Positions 1 to 8,837 are shown, counted from the first letter of the stretch. The stretch: DNA of 64,000 nucleotides from Bacteroides propionicifaciens DSM 19291 = JCM 14649 (GCF_000375405.1 NZ_AQWS01000001.1:120401-184400), one strand, 5' to 3'. The notes: generated from the sequence alone by a model not told the origin. Numbers and translations are program-made.

Positions 1-758
1 AGCTTCGAAAGACCTGCTAATGCTGAGCTTTCCATCTCAAAGTTGGTAATCTGCATGTTGTTGTATTTGAATGCTTCGATTTTACTGTTTTGGTTTGGAT
101 CGCGTAGTGGAATTCTTAATTCACGACCTTGAGGACCGTAAAATCCACCACAAGCAATTGTTACACCACGAACCATGTCGTCTTTACCAATACGCTCAAT
201 GAGCTCAGCATTGGCATCAATCACGTAAGGAGCGGGTGCACACATGTTGCCAGTCCATCCCATATGTTTTAAGAAAGCTTGTTCGAACTCTAAATCGCAA
301 GCTTCATCTCTGCCTGCATAGAAGTTGAGCAAACCATCAAAACCAATAGACTTTTGAGAGCAAACAAATGTACCTACTGGAGTGTGAGGTTGTAAACCAC
401 CACAAGTACCAATACGAACCAATTCTAACTGTCTGAATGTGTCTTTTTCTTCACGAGTCTCGAAATCGATATTGACCAGTGCATCCAACTCGTTAACTAC
501 AATATCGACATTGTCACATCCAATACCAGTTGAGACAACTGTTATGCGTTTGCCTTTATATGTCCCTGTAATCGTGTTAAATTCACGACTAGATATATTG
601 CACTCTACATTATCAAAGTGAGAAGCTACTAGGGCTACACGACCTGGGTCACCAACAAGAATAATCTTGTCAGCAACATTTTCGGGTTTGATATGTAAGT
701 GGAAGATGGTACCATCTTCATTAATAATTAATTGTGATGAAGGAAATTTCTTTTTCAT
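1..758 (-). CDS. Nucleoside phosphorylase (uridine phosphorylase-like), 3' part beyond window
   Basis: Member of the PNP/UDP phosphorylase superfamily, which cleaves a nucleoside with phosphate to give the base and ribose-1-phosphate in the cytoplasm. About 252 residues are visible from the ATG at 758, and the C-terminus lies beyond the left edge. Visible family signatures are GDPGR at residues 36-40 (phosphate site), a GTCGG turn near residue 118 and FEMESSAL near residue 242, the ribose/base-binding segment. It starts 34 nt after floA on the same strand, so it may be the last gene of the floA operon. The substrate (uridine or a purine nucleoside) cannot be fixed from what is visible. Confidence 0.85.
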   Translation of the reverse strand, partial: MKKKFPSSQLIINEDGTIFHLHIKPENVADKIILVGDPGRVALVASHFDNVECNISSREFNTITGTYKGKRITVVSTGIGCDNVDIVVNELDALVNIDFETREEKDTFRQLELVRIGTCGGLQPHTPVGTFVCSQKSIGFDGLLNFYAGRDEACDLEFEQAFLKHMGWTGNMCAPAPYVIDANAELIERIGKDDMVRGVTIACGGFYGPQGRELRIPLRDPNQNSKIEAFKYNNMQITNFEMESSALAGLSK

Positions 759-792
759 AACTAGTAATGTTAAAGATTATACTTCTGTTTTA

Positions 793-1785
793 TTATTTGG
801 AGTCACCACCAATTGAAGATCGCATGTTGGTGTCTGCTTCAATATTTTGAATCTTATAATAATCCATGATACCTAAGTTGCCAGAACGGAAAGCTTCGGC
901 AATAGCTTTAGGTAATTCAGCTTCAGCTTCAATAACGTTAGCACGAGCCTCTTGAGCTTTAGCTTTCATCTCTTGTTCGCTAGCCACAGCCATTGCACGA
1001 CGCTCTTCAGCTTTTGCTTGTGCAATGTTTTTGTCTGCATTGGCTTGGTCCATTTGAAGTCTTGCGCCAATGTTTTCACCTATATCAATGTCAGCGATAT
1101 CAATAGATAAGATTTCAAAAGCAGTACCAGCATCAAGACCTTTATGAAGCACTAGCTTAGAAATTGAGTCTGGATTTTCAAGTACCGATTTGTGATTGGT
1201 CGATGAACCAATTGAAGAAACAATACCTTCGCCTACACGAGCAAGAATAGTATCTTCACCTGCACCACCAACAAGTTGACGGATGCTAGCACGAACGGTC
1301 ACACGAGCTTTTACAATAAGCTGAATACCGTCTTTAGCAACAGCAGTTACTCTGTCAGTATCAATAACCTTTGGGTTAACAGACATTTGTACCGCTTCAA
1401 ATACATCACGACCAGCTAGGTCAATAGCAGTAGCCATTTGGAAAGATAGATCCATTTCGGCTTTAGAGGCAGAAACAAGAGCATGTACTACTTGTTCAAC
1501 ATGACCACCAGCAAGGTAGTGAGCTTCCAGTCCGTTACGTGTTACATCAGGGATATCAGCTTTGTGGGCCTCAATCATTGCACGAACAATAACGTATGGA
1601 GGAACTTTACGGATGCGCATTAACGCAAGTTGTAATAGGGATATATGGACCCCAGACACTTTGGCTGAGAACCACAGAAAGAACGGCACGTAGTGAAAGA
1701 ATATAGCCAATACCACAATAATGATAGCAAATGTTATCATTATAGGGAATAGAGATATATCTAACGCAGCTTGTAGTAAAATCAT
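793..1785 (-). CDS. floA: Flotillin-like protein FloA
   Basis: FloA is a bacterial flotillin that scaffolds membrane microdomains and influences membrane fluidity and protein complexes. The 330-residue length matches the family. A membrane-inserted hydrophobic hairpin spans about residues 10-42. It is followed by the SPFH/Band-7 region, with the family-typical [11 protein letters not shown] segment and a [20 protein letters not shown] stretch. An Ala/Glu-rich coiled coil lies at about residues 240-300. It sits 32 nt downstream of an NfeD-like gene; NfeD-flotillin pairing is the usual arrangement in bacteria. The family is well characterised in Bacillus, but the role in this organism is inferred only. 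Confidence 0.95.
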   Translation of the reverse strand: MILLQAALDISLFPIMITFAIIIVVLAIFFHYVPFFLWFSAKVSGVHISLLQLALMRIRKVPPYVIVRAMIEAHKADIPDVTRNGLEAHYLAGGHVEQVVHALVSASKAEMDLSFQMATAIDLAGRDVFEAVQMSVNPKVIDTDRVTAVAKDGIQLIVKARVTVRASIRQLVGGAGEDTILARVGEGIVSSIGSSTNHKSVLENPDSISKLVLHKGLDAGTAFEILSIDIADIDIGENIGARLQMDQANADKNIAQAKAEERRAMAVASEQEMKAKAQEARANVIEAEAELPKAIAEAFRSGNLGIMDYYKIQNIEADTNMRSSIGGDSK

Positions 1786-1817
1786 CGTTTGATATTTAAA
1801 ATTAATAATAGATTGTT

Positions 1818-2285
1818 TTAATGAATCGCTTCAACACTGATTTCAGCGTTGCTTACCGCTACCACACGGAGGTTTGTTTTTTCATGGATAAGGCCAGATG
1901 TAGACTTAACTTCCACACTATGACCATTAATTAGTGCTCTGCCGTATAGAGCTAAACGAGTTATGCTAACTCCTTCATCACCAATTTTAACACTTCTTTC
2001 GGCTTCTCTATCGACAGTTGAGCTAATATTTGCTTTAAGGGCATACTTATCTATTTTCTTCCATTTGGTGAAGTAAAAAATAGCAATTAAAGCAATTACT
2101 CCTGAAGCCAGCCAAGTTGTATAACCTGCAGTAGTTCCCACAGCGATAAAGGCATAATAGATGGAATAAACCATACAGCCTAGTCCAGCTATAGCTGCTA
2201 CTGTTATTCCAGGGAAGAAGAACAGCTCAATAAGGAAGAATATAATTGCAGCTATATTAAGTGCAATAATAAGAATAATGTCCAT
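1818..2285 (-). CDS. NfeD-like membrane protein
   Basis: Short NfeD-type protein (155 residues) without the N-terminal serine-protease domain of long NfeD forms. Hydrophobic segments cover about residues 4-30, 32-50 and 57-72. A soluble OB-fold-like C-terminal domain follows, from about residue 95, with the typical G.A-L-.-P/Y-G-.A.-.NG pattern ([14 protein letters not shown]) and a final VVAV segment. Short NfeD proteins accompany flotillins and are thought to act with them at the membrane. It starts 6 nt after the stop of the upstream gene and lies just before floA, which supports a shared transcript. Confidence 0.88.
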   Translation of the reverse strand: MDIILIIALNIAAIIFFLIELFFFPGITVAAIAGLGCMVYSIYYAFIAVGTTAGYTTWLASGVIALIAIFYFTKWKKIDKYALKANISSTVDREAERSVKIGDEGVSITRLALYGRALINGHSVEVKSTSGLIHEKTNLRVVAVSNAEISVEAIH

Positions 2286-2291
2286 ATCTAA

Positions 2292-3698
2292 TTATTTTAA
2301 TTCGAGTGATCTAACGAGTTTTTCTTGAATCTTGATTTCTGTTCTCATCTGCTCAATACGTTTTTCAAGATCTAGAATTGCAGGCTTTAAGTTTGGAGAC
2401 TTTTTGGTAGCATATTCTTTTCGAAGAGTGTTTAGTTTATTTTGTTGTGCATTGAAATCTTTCTCCATCACCTGAAACTTCATGAAAGCTTCTCTAGCCT
2501 CACTAGACTGGAAATCTTTAAGAGATTTATAGATTGATTTATCATTTATAATAAACATGAAATCAGCATCACTTTTTTGTGTTGGCTGATAGCTGCGAGC
2601 AAACTCAAGTCTTTTTAGTCCGTCTTCAACCTCTTTCTGGTCTTTCCACGTTAGTTTGATGTCTTCGAGAGAAGCAAGCTTCTTTAATTCTTCGTAGGGT
2701 ACGGTTTCAAAATCGTAGGTACGCTTAGCTGCGTTGGGTATAAATATATATATGCAGACATCTCCTTCTTTTTGGAATCTGTCTGAAGCAAACCATCCCA
2801 AGTTGTTAAATTCATCTACAACATACATATAGTCGTTATGAATTGAATTGAAAGGCATGCCAACATTGTCGGACATTAAGAAACTATCGTTGCTAGTATT
2901 ATAGCGTGTAACTAAGATGTCATACCCACCCAAGTTTTCATGATTATTTGATGCGTAGTAGAATGTCATTCCATCACTCAACATAAAAGGGTATCCAACA
3001 CTTACAGAATCTTTGTTTAAGTCTGAAATGGCATTTAACTCTCCCCATTCATTACCGATTTTTGCCTGAGTATAGAGTTGGTAGAAAGCATCAGTCTTAG
3101 CTTTGGCTATATATCTTTTGTTTCCACGCTCGGTTTGATAGATAATTGAGGGTAATTCGATAGAGTCTGTATTTGCTTGTATAAGTGAGCCTGATTCAAC
3201 ACTAAGTTTATAAGCGTTTAAAAAGTCTTCCTTGCCTACTACGATACTATCAATAACCGTAACTTGTTCTACTCCTTTAATCATCCTAGAGTTAATCTTT
3301 GCTTGTTCAAGCAATGCTTTGGGCTCAGTTGTATTCTTTTTGCGACGCTCCTGTGTTTTTATATAGTCTTCTAAGGTCTTTATTGCTTCGTCAAACTGGT
3401 AACTGTACAGATAAGCTTTACCCAAATACAATGCAGCGTCTGGAACTCTTCTTTTATTTGCTAGTTCTAGAGGTCTGATTGCTTTCTGGGCTTCATTTGT
3501 GTTTAAAGCGGAAACTCCATACCAGAAATTATAATTGGCATTATTAGGATTTGATTTTACGAATTTTTCAAACATAGGCTTGGCTTCTTCGTATTTTTTA
3601 TCAATATATAAAGTCCGAGCCTCTTCTATAGTCTGCCCTTGAGCTGATAATGAAAAGAGTGCGAAAAAGACTGTTGCTATGAGTTTTATTCTTGCCAT
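2292..3698 (-). CDS. Exported TPR protein with PD40/propeller-like middle and coiled-coil tail
   Basis: A signal peptide (residues 1-21, ending SAQGQ) is followed by TPR-like helices at about 25-130 (for example YNFWYGVSALNTNEAQKAI). A beta-rich central part at about 200-330 resembles PD40/WD40 repeats seen in Bacteroidetes OmpA-linked proteins (FMLSDGMTFYYASNN, GYDILVTRYN, NLGWFASDR). A charged coiled coil covers about 395-465. No C-terminal OmpA domain is present, unlike full-length relatives such as PorE or Pal fusions. It probably works in the periplasm or at the outer membrane as a binding scaffold. It is the first gene of the floA operon, with a TATTTTTG promoter element just upstream. 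No specific function is claimed. Confidence 0.75.
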   Translation of the reverse strand: MARIKLIATVFFALFSLSAQGQTIEEARTLYIDKKYEEAKPMFEKFVKSNPNNANYNFWYGVSALNTNEAQKAIRPLELANKRRVPDAALYLGKAYLYSYQFDEAIKTLEDYIKTQERRKKNTTEPKALLEQAKINSRMIKGVEQVTVIDSIVVGKEDFLNAYKLSVESGSLIQANTDSIELPSIIYQTERGNKRYIAKAKTDAFYQLYTQAKIGNEWGELNAISDLNKDSVSVGYPFMLSDGMTFYYASNNHENLGGYDILVTRYNTSNDSFLMSDNVGMPFNSIHNDYMYVVDEFNNLGWFASDRFQKEGDVCIYIFIPNAAKRTYDFETVPYEELKKLASLEDIKLTWKDQKEVEDGLKRLEFARSYQPTQKSDADFMFIINDKSIYKSLKDFQSSEAREAFMKFQVMEKDFNAQQNKLNTLRKEYATKKSPNLKPAILDLEKRIEQMRTEIKIQEKLVRSLELK

Positions 3699-3729
3699 TT
3701 TAAGGAATATAAAGTTTGTTCATGTGTTT

Positions 3730-3737
3730 CAAAAATA
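3730..3737 (-). promoter_or_regulatory. -7 element of the TPR-nfeD-floA operon
   Basis: On the minus strand this reads TATTTTTG, matching the Bacteroidetes TAnnTTTG element, 32 nt before the start codon at 3698. No convincing -33 TTTG/TTG is visible at 19-22 nt spacing, so the call rests on the -7 box alone. Confidence 0.4.
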
Positions 3738-3837
3738 GTAATTATTTTGGAATAAATTGGCCATTCTCTTGGTTTTACTTGATTTAAAGTTTTTTGGTCG
3801 AATCGATCGATCTATAAAGCTTTTCGAATCATAATAG

Positions 3838-3845
3838 TATATTTG
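3838..3845 (+). promoter_or_regulatory. -7 element before the ttcA-like gene
   Basis: TATATTTG fits the TAnnTTTG consensus and would place transcription start near 3852. This leaves about 20 nt before the ATG at 3871. The -33 region is weak. The short leader supports the ATG at 3871 rather than the TTG at 3859 as the start. Confidence 0.45.
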
Positions 3846-3870
3846 CAGACAAAAATATTTGCAGATTATT

Positions 3871-4617
3871 ATGGATAGTAGAGCTGAATATAAATTAATT
3901 CAAAAAATAGATCGAAAACTGGTGCAAGGCATCCGTGAGTACGGTTTAATTGACGAAGGAGATCATATATTAATTGGACTTTCGGGAGGTAAAGATTCTT
4001 TAGCTCTGACAGAGTTATTGGCTGGTCGATCGAAGCTTTTAAAGCCACGTTTTAAGATATCTGTAGTTCACGTGGTGATGACGAACATTGCTTATGAATC
4101 GGACACTAGCTATTTTGAGGAGTTTACTCGTGCCCTAGATGTACCTCTGTATATTCGAGAAACTAGCTTTGATCCTTCAACCGATAAGCGTAAATCGCCT
4201 TGTTTTCTATGCTCATGGAATAGACGAAAGCAACTTTTCGAACTTGCCAAGGAATTGGGCTGCAACAAGATTGCCTTAGGGCATCATATGGATGATATGG
4301 TAGCTACACTGCTGATGAATATGACTTTTCAAGGATCAATTAGCTCTATGCCACCTCTGTTGCAGATGAATAAGTTCGATATGCAGATTATTCGTCCGAT
4401 GTGCTTGATAGAGGAAAAAGATTTGATTGATTTGGCTACTCTGCGCAATTATAAAAAGCAAGTAAAAAATTGCCCTTACGAATCTCAAACAAACCGCAAG
4501 GTTATGGGTGAAGTCCTTAAGCAGTTAGAAACAATTAGCCCACAAGCTAAATATAGCTTATGGGCTAGTATGTCTAATGTTGATCTAGATTTACTTCCTA
4601 AGAAGAAAGTCTGGTAA
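3871..4617 (+). CDS. ttcA: TtcA-like tRNA thiolation ATPase (PP-loop)
   Basis: Probable tRNA 2-thiocytidine synthetase, which activates cytidine 32 with ATP for iron-sulfur-dependent sulfur transfer. The PP-loop SGGKDS is at residues 38-43. A CxxC pair follows (PCFLC), and a further cysteine lies in KNCPYES near the C-terminus; together they match the three Fe-S ligand cysteines of TtcA. The motif LGHHMDDM is also family-typical. Its 248 residues are a little shorter than E. coli TtcA. An in-frame TTG at 3859 would add four residues, but the ATG fits the promoter better. TtcA and TtuA-like proteins share this layout, so the exact tRNA target is uncertain. Confidence 0.85.
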   Translation: MDSRAEYKLIQKIDRKLVQGIREYGLIDEGDHILIGLSGGKDSLALTELLAGRSKLLKPRFKISVVHVVMTNIAYESDTSYFEEFTRALDVPLYIRETSFDPSTDKRKSPCFLCSWNRRKQLFELAKELGCNKIALGHHMDDMVATLLMNMTFQGSISSMPPLLQMNKFDMQIIRPMCLIEEKDLIDLATLRNYKKQVKNCPYESQTNRKVMGEVLKQLETISPQAKYSLWASMSNVDLDLLPKKKVW

Positions 4618-4619
4618 GA

Positions 4620-5636
4620 CTACTCTAAAACTAATTTCTTAAATCCATCTGTCATTTCTAGCTTGTACTTATCGTCAATATCCGATAGGATAAAACAAAC
4701 TTCAACTTCAGGGAACTTTTTTAATATCTCAAGCGACTCTTCAAAACCTACGACCATGAAGGTTGTTGCAAGCGCATCGGCTGTCATACAGTCGTCAGCA
4801 AGAACTGTAGCTGAAAGAATATTGTGTTGTACAGGATATCCAGATTTAGGGTCTATAGTATGAGCGTATTTTTTGCCATCTTTAATATAGAAGTTTCTAT
4901 AATTACCCGATGTTGCAAGCGCTTTATTTTCAAGTTTCACAACCAGTTCGAGGTCTTGATTAACTGCCAATGGATCGTCAATAGGTTTGTTTATGCCAAT
5001 CTTCCAAAGTTGACCATCAGGGTTGACACCTTGAGCTAAAATCTCCCCACCAATATCAATCATGAAGTTTTTGATCTCTTTTCGCTTGAGTAGATCACCA
5101 ATAATATCTACTGCGTAGCCTTTTGCTATAGCACTTGCATTGAGTATGATACTCGGATCCTCCTTGATGATTTTATTATCAATTAATTTGATCTTATTGA
5201 ATCCCGTATGTTGCAATAGACTATCTACAGCTAGTGAGTCTGGAAAAGCACCTTGCTTAAAGCCAAAACCCCAAGCGTTGACTAGGGGAGCAACTGTAAT
5301 GTCAAAAGCACCATTACTAATCTGTGAAATCTCCTCTGAGCGTTTGAATACCTTAATAAATAATGAGTCAAGTTCCACTTCTTCATTTCTGTTGACCTTC
5401 GAAATAACAGAGCTCTCTTTGAATGGAGATAGTGAATAGTCGAAGCGATTTAATTCTTCAGTTACTTGAGCTTGAATATCTCCATCCGACTGATATTTGA
5501 TAGAATATATTGTGCCAAAGATTGATCCTTGAATTTTATGGTATTCAAGTTTCTTTTGTTGATTTGTTATTATCCAAAAAGTGCCTACGACTAGAAATAC
5601 TAACCATAGGGTGTTGCGTATCATTTTCTTTTTCAT
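4620..5636 (-). CDS. apbE: FAD:protein FMN transferase (ApbE family)
   Basis: ApbE attaches FMN covalently to threonine in target flavoproteins such as NqrB, NqrC and RnfG, using FAD and Mg2+, on the outer side of the cytoplasmic membrane. The protein has an N-terminal signal anchor (about residues 7-24) and the family core: FDITVAPLVNAWGFG, NASAIAKGYAVD, IDIGGEILAQG, HTIDPKSGYPV and the metal-binding TADALATTFMV segment. Length (338) is normal. It is the last gene of a minus-strand run, 19 nt after the DUF6048 gene. No Nqr or Rnf genes are present in this window. Function is confident; its particular flavoprotein partner is unknown. Confidence 0.93.
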   Translation of the reverse strand: MKKKMIRNTLWLVFLVVGTFWIITNQQKKLEYHKIQGSIFGTIYSIKYQSDGDIQAQVTEELNRFDYSLSPFKESSVISKVNRNEEVELDSLFIKVFKRSEEISQISNGAFDITVAPLVNAWGFGFKQGAFPDSLAVDSLLQHTGFNKIKLIDNKIIKEDPSIILNASAIAKGYAVDIIGDLLKRKEIKNFMIDIGGEILAQGVNPDGQLWKIGINKPIDDPLAVNQDLELVVKLENKALATSGNYRNFYIKDGKKYAHTIDPKSGYPVQHNILSATVLADDCMTADALATTFMVVGFEESLEILKKFPEVEVCFILSDIDDKYKLEMTDGFKKLVLE

Positions 5637-5655
5637 GACGGGCGTTTATTGAGTG

Positions 5656-6405
5656 TTATTTCTTCTTTTTACCAGGAATACGATAGATAATAGAGTAGGT
5701 GATACCAAATCGGGAGTCTTTAAAAATACCATAGCCTGGTACATACCAGGGGTTACCTACTTCACTCTTTTTGTAAGAAAGGCGATACTTCATGCGAAGT
5801 GACCAGCCCATATAGATGTTTTTAAATATAGATGTGCGTACACCTACAACAAACTCTAGCCACTGCATAGATGAAGCTACTTTTGAGTGTTTTAATTCGG
5901 GGGCGGCAGATATATCTTCTTCCCAAACACCATCAATAATGGGTGGAATTGCAAGGTCAAAGTCATACTTTGTCATTCCATAGCGTAAACCACCTGTTAG
6001 GTAGTTTTTTTGGTGCTTCTTATAAAGAAAGTTGTAGTCAGCTCCTATTCTAAAGTAAGGGGCCTTAGTTTTGTAATTGACACCATAATCGCTCCACTTA
6101 TTCGCACTACCATACCCCATCTCAATGACGGGAAAGTATCTGTTTTTAAGGTTGAATTCAATGTTTACCTCATTCGATAAATAGTCGCCAGAGAATACTT
6201 TGTAAATTGGTCCTGATAAATCATAACCTATAAACATGCCGTTATATAGTGGAACTTCATCCTGATTAATCAGGTTGGTAATTTTCTTTTTGTCTTCAGA
6301 CTTTTTATCTTTCTTTTGAGCTATTGAGTAAGTCGATATTGTTAATAGTAGAAGAAAGACCCAGAAGAATCTAGCGTAATATAATCTTGATGTTTTCTTT
6401 GTCAT
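5656..6405 (-). CDS. DUF6048-like outer-membrane-type protein
   Basis: Protein of 249 residues with a signal peptide (about 1-29) and then a body rich in alternating aromatic/polar beta strands (for example APYFRIGADYNF, LTGGLRYGMTKYDF, FGITYSIIYRI). This is consistent with a small outer-membrane barrel. The layout matches the Bacteroidetes DUF6048 family, which usually follows a DUF6452 gene, as here. The start codon lies 35 nt inside the end of the upstream DUF6452 gene, indicating translational coupling. A short lysine-rich tail (PGKKKK) ends the protein. The role is unknown; I recognise the family by context and general pattern, not by a catalytic motif. Confidence 0.7.
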   Translation of the reverse strand: MTKKTSRLYYARFFWVFLLLLTISTYSIAQKKDKKSEDKKKITNLINQDEVPLYNGMFIGYDLSGPIYKVFSGDYLSNEVNIEFNLKNRYFPVIEMGYGSANKWSDYGVNYKTKAPYFRIGADYNFLYKKHQKNYLTGGLRYGMTKYDFDLAIPPIIDGVWEEDISAAPELKHSKVASSMQWLEFVVGVRTSIFKNIYMGWSLRMKYRLSYKKSEVGNPWYVPGYGIFKDSRFGITYSIIYRIPGKKKK

Positions 6406-6877
6406 AATTATTAGCTTCTGGATTGGTTAAAATTATTTGATCTATTCTGTGTTTTGTATGGCGTATATTCGTTATTTTTTGTTTGACTTGTTGCCCACAA
6501 TCTATTGATACAAAATAAACGCTATTAGTATGTGTAACCCACATTGTATCCTTGCGATTACCTTCATTATCAAACTCGAAAACTAGACCTGTCATTTCCT
6601 CACTAAGTGGCTGAAATCTAAGTGGAGCATTGAAACTTGATATCTTTTCTCCAGCATTAAGTAAAATTGAGTCGGTATCTATGGCCTTAACAGTAAGAAA
6701 GTCCAATGTATCTTTGATAATAACATTTTTGCTGGCACCATACCTATAAAAGTTGGATACCATATAGGGGCGAGCAGTCATTGAACAGTCACTCTCTTCG
6801 GAACACCCGATAGTGAGTGTTATAATTGCAGCCAATAGCGTTAAAAATGACAATGGAAATCGTAATCTTCTTACCAT
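6371..6877 (-). CDS. DUF6452-like lipoprotein
   Basis: Small lipoprotein-like protein (168 residues). The hydrophobic leader ends in TLTIGCSEESDC, a lipobox-like cysteine near residue 25. Beta-rich sequence follows, with conserved-looking SSFNAPLRFQPLSEEMTGLVFEF and a central pair of cysteines. It resembles the Bacteroidetes DUF6452 family, which is typically translated just before a DUF6048 protein; the two reading frames overlap by 35 nt here. It starts 12 nt after the glycosyltransferase gene. A paired envelope function with the DUF6048 protein is inferred only from this arrangement. Confidence 0.7.
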   Translation of the reverse strand: MVRRLRFPLSFLTLLAAIITLTIGCSEESDCSMTARPYMVSNFYRYGASKNVIIKDTLDFLTVKAIDTDSILLNAGEKISSFNAPLRFQPLSEEMTGLVFEFDNEGNRKDTMWVTHTNSVYFVSIDCGQQVKQKITNIRHTKHRIDQIILTNPEANNYDKENIKIILR

Positions 6878-6889
6878 AGGTTTTAGGAG

Positions 6890-7840
6890 TTAAATATTCT
6901 TTTCGATTTTATAGTTATTTCTTTCGGGCGCACTACGTGCAATTAACTCTCCAATGAAGCCTGCTAGAAATAACTGACAGCCTATAATCATAGAGGTTAG
7001 TGAAAGGTAAAAATAAGGTGAATCCGTCACTAATGGATAAGGATTGCCCGAATTTAGATGATAAATTTTGGTTATACCCAAAATAACGACTGCTATGAAA
7101 CCTAAAAAGAACATGAAAGATCCTAGAAGGCCAAAGAAATGCATTGGTCTAACTCCAAATTTAGAAAGAAACCAAAGTGTTAGCAAGTCTAAATAGCCAT
7201 TAAAGAATCGGCTAAATCCAAATTTGGTAACACCATATTTACGAGCTTGATGATGTACTACTTTCTCTCCTATATTATCAAATCCTGCATTTTTGGCAAT
7301 GAAGGGAATGTAGCGATGCATTTCACCATAAACTTCGATGTTTTTGATCACTTCCTTTTTATATGCTTTGATGCCACAGTTGAAGTCATGTAGGTTCTTT
7401 ATGCCTGAGAACTTACGTGCAGTAGCATTAAAAAGTTTGGTTGGTATTGTTTTGGATAGGGGATCATATCTTTTTTTCTTCCACCCAGATACTAAATCAT
7501 ATCCATCTTCAGTAATCATTCTATAAAACTCTGGAATTTCGTCTGGGCTATCTTGAAGGTCGGCATCCATAGTGATAACTACATCACCCTGAGCTTTTTC
7601 AAAACCACAATACAAGCCTGGAGATTTACCATAATTTCTTCTAAACTTAATTCCTTTGACATTAGAATCAAATTCGTGTAACTCTTTAATTATTTTCCAC
7701 GAATCGTCTTTGCTACCATCATCAATAAATATAACCTCATAACTGAATTGATGTGCATCCATTACACGTTTTATCCAAGCGTGCAGTTCAGGCAGTGATT
7801 CTGCTTCATTAAACAAGGGTATAACAATCGATATATCCAT
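6890..7840 (-). CDS. GT2 polyprenyl-phosphate glycosyltransferase (DPM1/GtrB/ArnC type)
   Basis: Family-2 glycosyltransferase that transfers a sugar from a nucleotide donor to a lipid phosphate at the inner leaflet. The catalytic domain occupies about residues 1-230, with VIPLFNEAESLPEL at the N-terminus, FIDDGSKD and the metal-binding DADLQD. Two C-terminal membrane helices (about 232-257 and 275-300) match GtrB/ArnC-like proteins. The gene is 26 nt downstream of a DUF4199 membrane protein, a pairing common in Bacteroidetes. Donor and acceptor are not determinable from the sequence. Confidence 0.88.
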   Translation of the reverse strand: MDISIVIPLFNEAESLPELHAWIKRVMDAHQFSYEVIFIDDGSKDDSWKIIKELHEFDSNVKGIKFRRNYGKSPGLYCGFEKAQGDVVITMDADLQDSPDEIPEFYRMITEDGYDLVSGWKKKRYDPLSKTIPTKLFNATARKFSGIKNLHDFNCGIKAYKKEVIKNIEVYGEMHRYIPFIAKNAGFDNIGEKVVHHQARKYGVTKFGFSRFFNGYLDLLTLWFLSKFGVRPMHFFGLLGSFMFFLGFIAVVILGITKIYHLNSGNPYPLVTDSPYFYLSLTSMIIGCQLFLAGFIGELIARSAPERNNYKIEKNI

Positions 7841-7866
7841 TTTTAAACATCTAGTTTGTATCGTGA

Positions 7867-8412
7867 TTAATTTTCTTCTTTTTTACTATTCCTTTGTCCT
7901 ATTAAAGCTGTAGGTATGGCTAATATAATACCTAGAAATGTATTTCTCGAAAGATTATCTAGTGTGATATCTGTTGGTGTAAGGCTAGCCATATAGTCTA
8001 ACGCTTCTTTGAAAGTTTCTTCTAGCGAAGTGTATTCGGTACTGCCTTGATTAGCCTCTAGAAAAACAGTAATTTGAGTTTCCATTGCTAAATATATTGC
8101 TCCGTGGTCAATAAATTGGAAATATATAAAGTGTGCTACAGCTGCAAGCATTGCTGCAAACATATAGACAAGGAATGTAAATGCAAAGGCTTTCCTAAAG
8201 CTAATCACCCCACCACAAGCTTTATCTCTAAATATCTTCAAATAATAATAGCCCATAAAGGGTACCCCAAGAGTTAGCCCGACAAAAAGGAAAGATAAAA
8301 AGGGTATTTTAAAAGAGAGAGGGAACAAAATAAATTTGAGAATCCAATAAATCCCCATATAAGTACCAAAGTACATTGCATATTGTTGAATATTTGAACT
8401 GCCTTGTTTCAT
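7867..8412 (-). CDS. DUF4199 membrane protein
   Basis: Protein of 181 residues with four predicted membrane spans at about 15-32, 38-56, 75-98 and 155-170, and a hydrophilic segment between spans 3 and 4. This is the DUF4199 pattern, including SFRKAFAFTFLVYMFAAML after span 2. The function of the family is unknown. It is the first gene of a five-gene minus-strand operon (GT2, DUF6452, DUF6048, apbE). A TACCTTTG promoter element lies about 30 nt upstream. Confidence 0.75.
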   Translation of the reverse strand: MKQGSSNIQQYAMYFGTYMGIYWILKFILFPLSFKIPFLSFLFVGLTLGVPFMGYYYLKIFRDKACGGVISFRKAFAFTFLVYMFAAMLAAVAHFIYFQFIDHGAIYLAMETQITVFLEANQGSTEYTSLEETFKEALDYMASLTPTDITLDNLSRNTFLGIILAIPTALIGQRNSKKEEN

Positions 8413-8441
8413 ATGTCTTAATTAGTGCATTTTATATTATA

Positions 8442-8449
8442 CAAAGGTA
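8442..8449 (-). promoter_or_regulatory. -7 element of the DUF4199-GT2-apbE operon
   Basis: On the minus strand this reads TACCTTTG, a full TAnnTTTG match, 29 nt before the start codon at 8412. A -33 box is not evident. Confidence 0.4.
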
Positions 8450-8583
8450 TAAATAAAAGAGTGGATATAGGGAATTCTGCTATTAAAACTTAGAATTACA
8501 GAATAGATAAAAAAAGATTTGTAAATAATATTCTAATATTCAGTATGTTAAAAGAAAGGATGAAAAAAAGATTGTGATAAGGC

Positions 8584-8613
8584 TTGCAGATTAAAATAAA
8601 AGGCTTAAATTTG
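8584..8613 (+). promoter_or_regulatory. Promoter of SRP RNA (-33 TTG, N19, -7 TAAATTTG)
   Basis: TTG at 8584-8586 and TAAATTTG at 8606-8613 are separated by 19 nt, an excellent match to the primary Bacteroidetes promoter. Transcription would begin near 8621, just before the 5' strand of the SRP RNA terminal stem. Confidence 0.8.
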
Positions 8614-8624
8614 CATCCAGTTAA

Positions 8625-8720
8625 GGGTAAGTCCTATACGGCCAGCTCCTAGTGAATCCTCCAGGGCTTGATCGCAGCAAAGGTAGCCGGTTGTAGCGGC
8701 GCGATATAGTAAGCTTACCC
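8625..8720 (+). ncRNA. ffs: Signal recognition particle RNA, small bacterial type (4.5S-like)
   Basis: The ends form a perfect 7-bp closing stem: GGGTAAG at 8625-8631 with CTTACCC at 8714-8720. The apical part contains CCAGGGCTTGATCGCAGC followed by AAAGGTAGCC. This corresponds to the CAGG...AGCA internal loop of SRP helix 8, the Ffh-binding site. The apical loop is not the canonical GGAA. A strong promoter precedes it and a tRNA follows 4 nt later. The RNA is the scaffold of the Ffh-dependent membrane-protein targeting particle. Recognition rests on structure and characteristic segments, not on a covariance search. Confidence 0.85.
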
Positions 8721-8724
8721 ACCC

Positions 8725-8798
8725 GCCTCTTTAGCTCAGTTGGCCAGAGCACGTGATTTGTAATCTCGGGGTCGTTGGTTCGAATCCGACAAGAGGCT
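8725..8798 (+). tRNA. tRNA-Thr (anticodon TGT)
   Basis: The 74-nt cloverleaf has acceptor arms GCCTCTT (8725-8731) and AAGAGGC (8791-8797) with discriminator T, and a D stem GCTC/GAGC. The anticodon loop TTTGTAA has TGT at 8759-8761, and the T arm contains GGTTCGAATCC. The anticodon stem CGTGA/TCTCG carries one T-T mismatch in the middle. CCA is not encoded in full. It is co-located with, and probably co-transcribed with, the SRP RNA. Confidence 0.96.
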
Positions 8799-8800
8799 CA

Positions 8801-8837
8801 AAAGGAAGATGATTAATAATTGTCTTCCTTTTTTTAT
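8801..8837 (+). terminator. Rho-independent terminator after SRP RNA-tRNA-Thr
   Basis: The stem AAAGGAAGA at 8801 pairs with TCTTCCTTT, followed by a run of T to 8835. It lies 3 nt after the tRNA and closes the small-RNA transcript. Confidence 0.8.
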
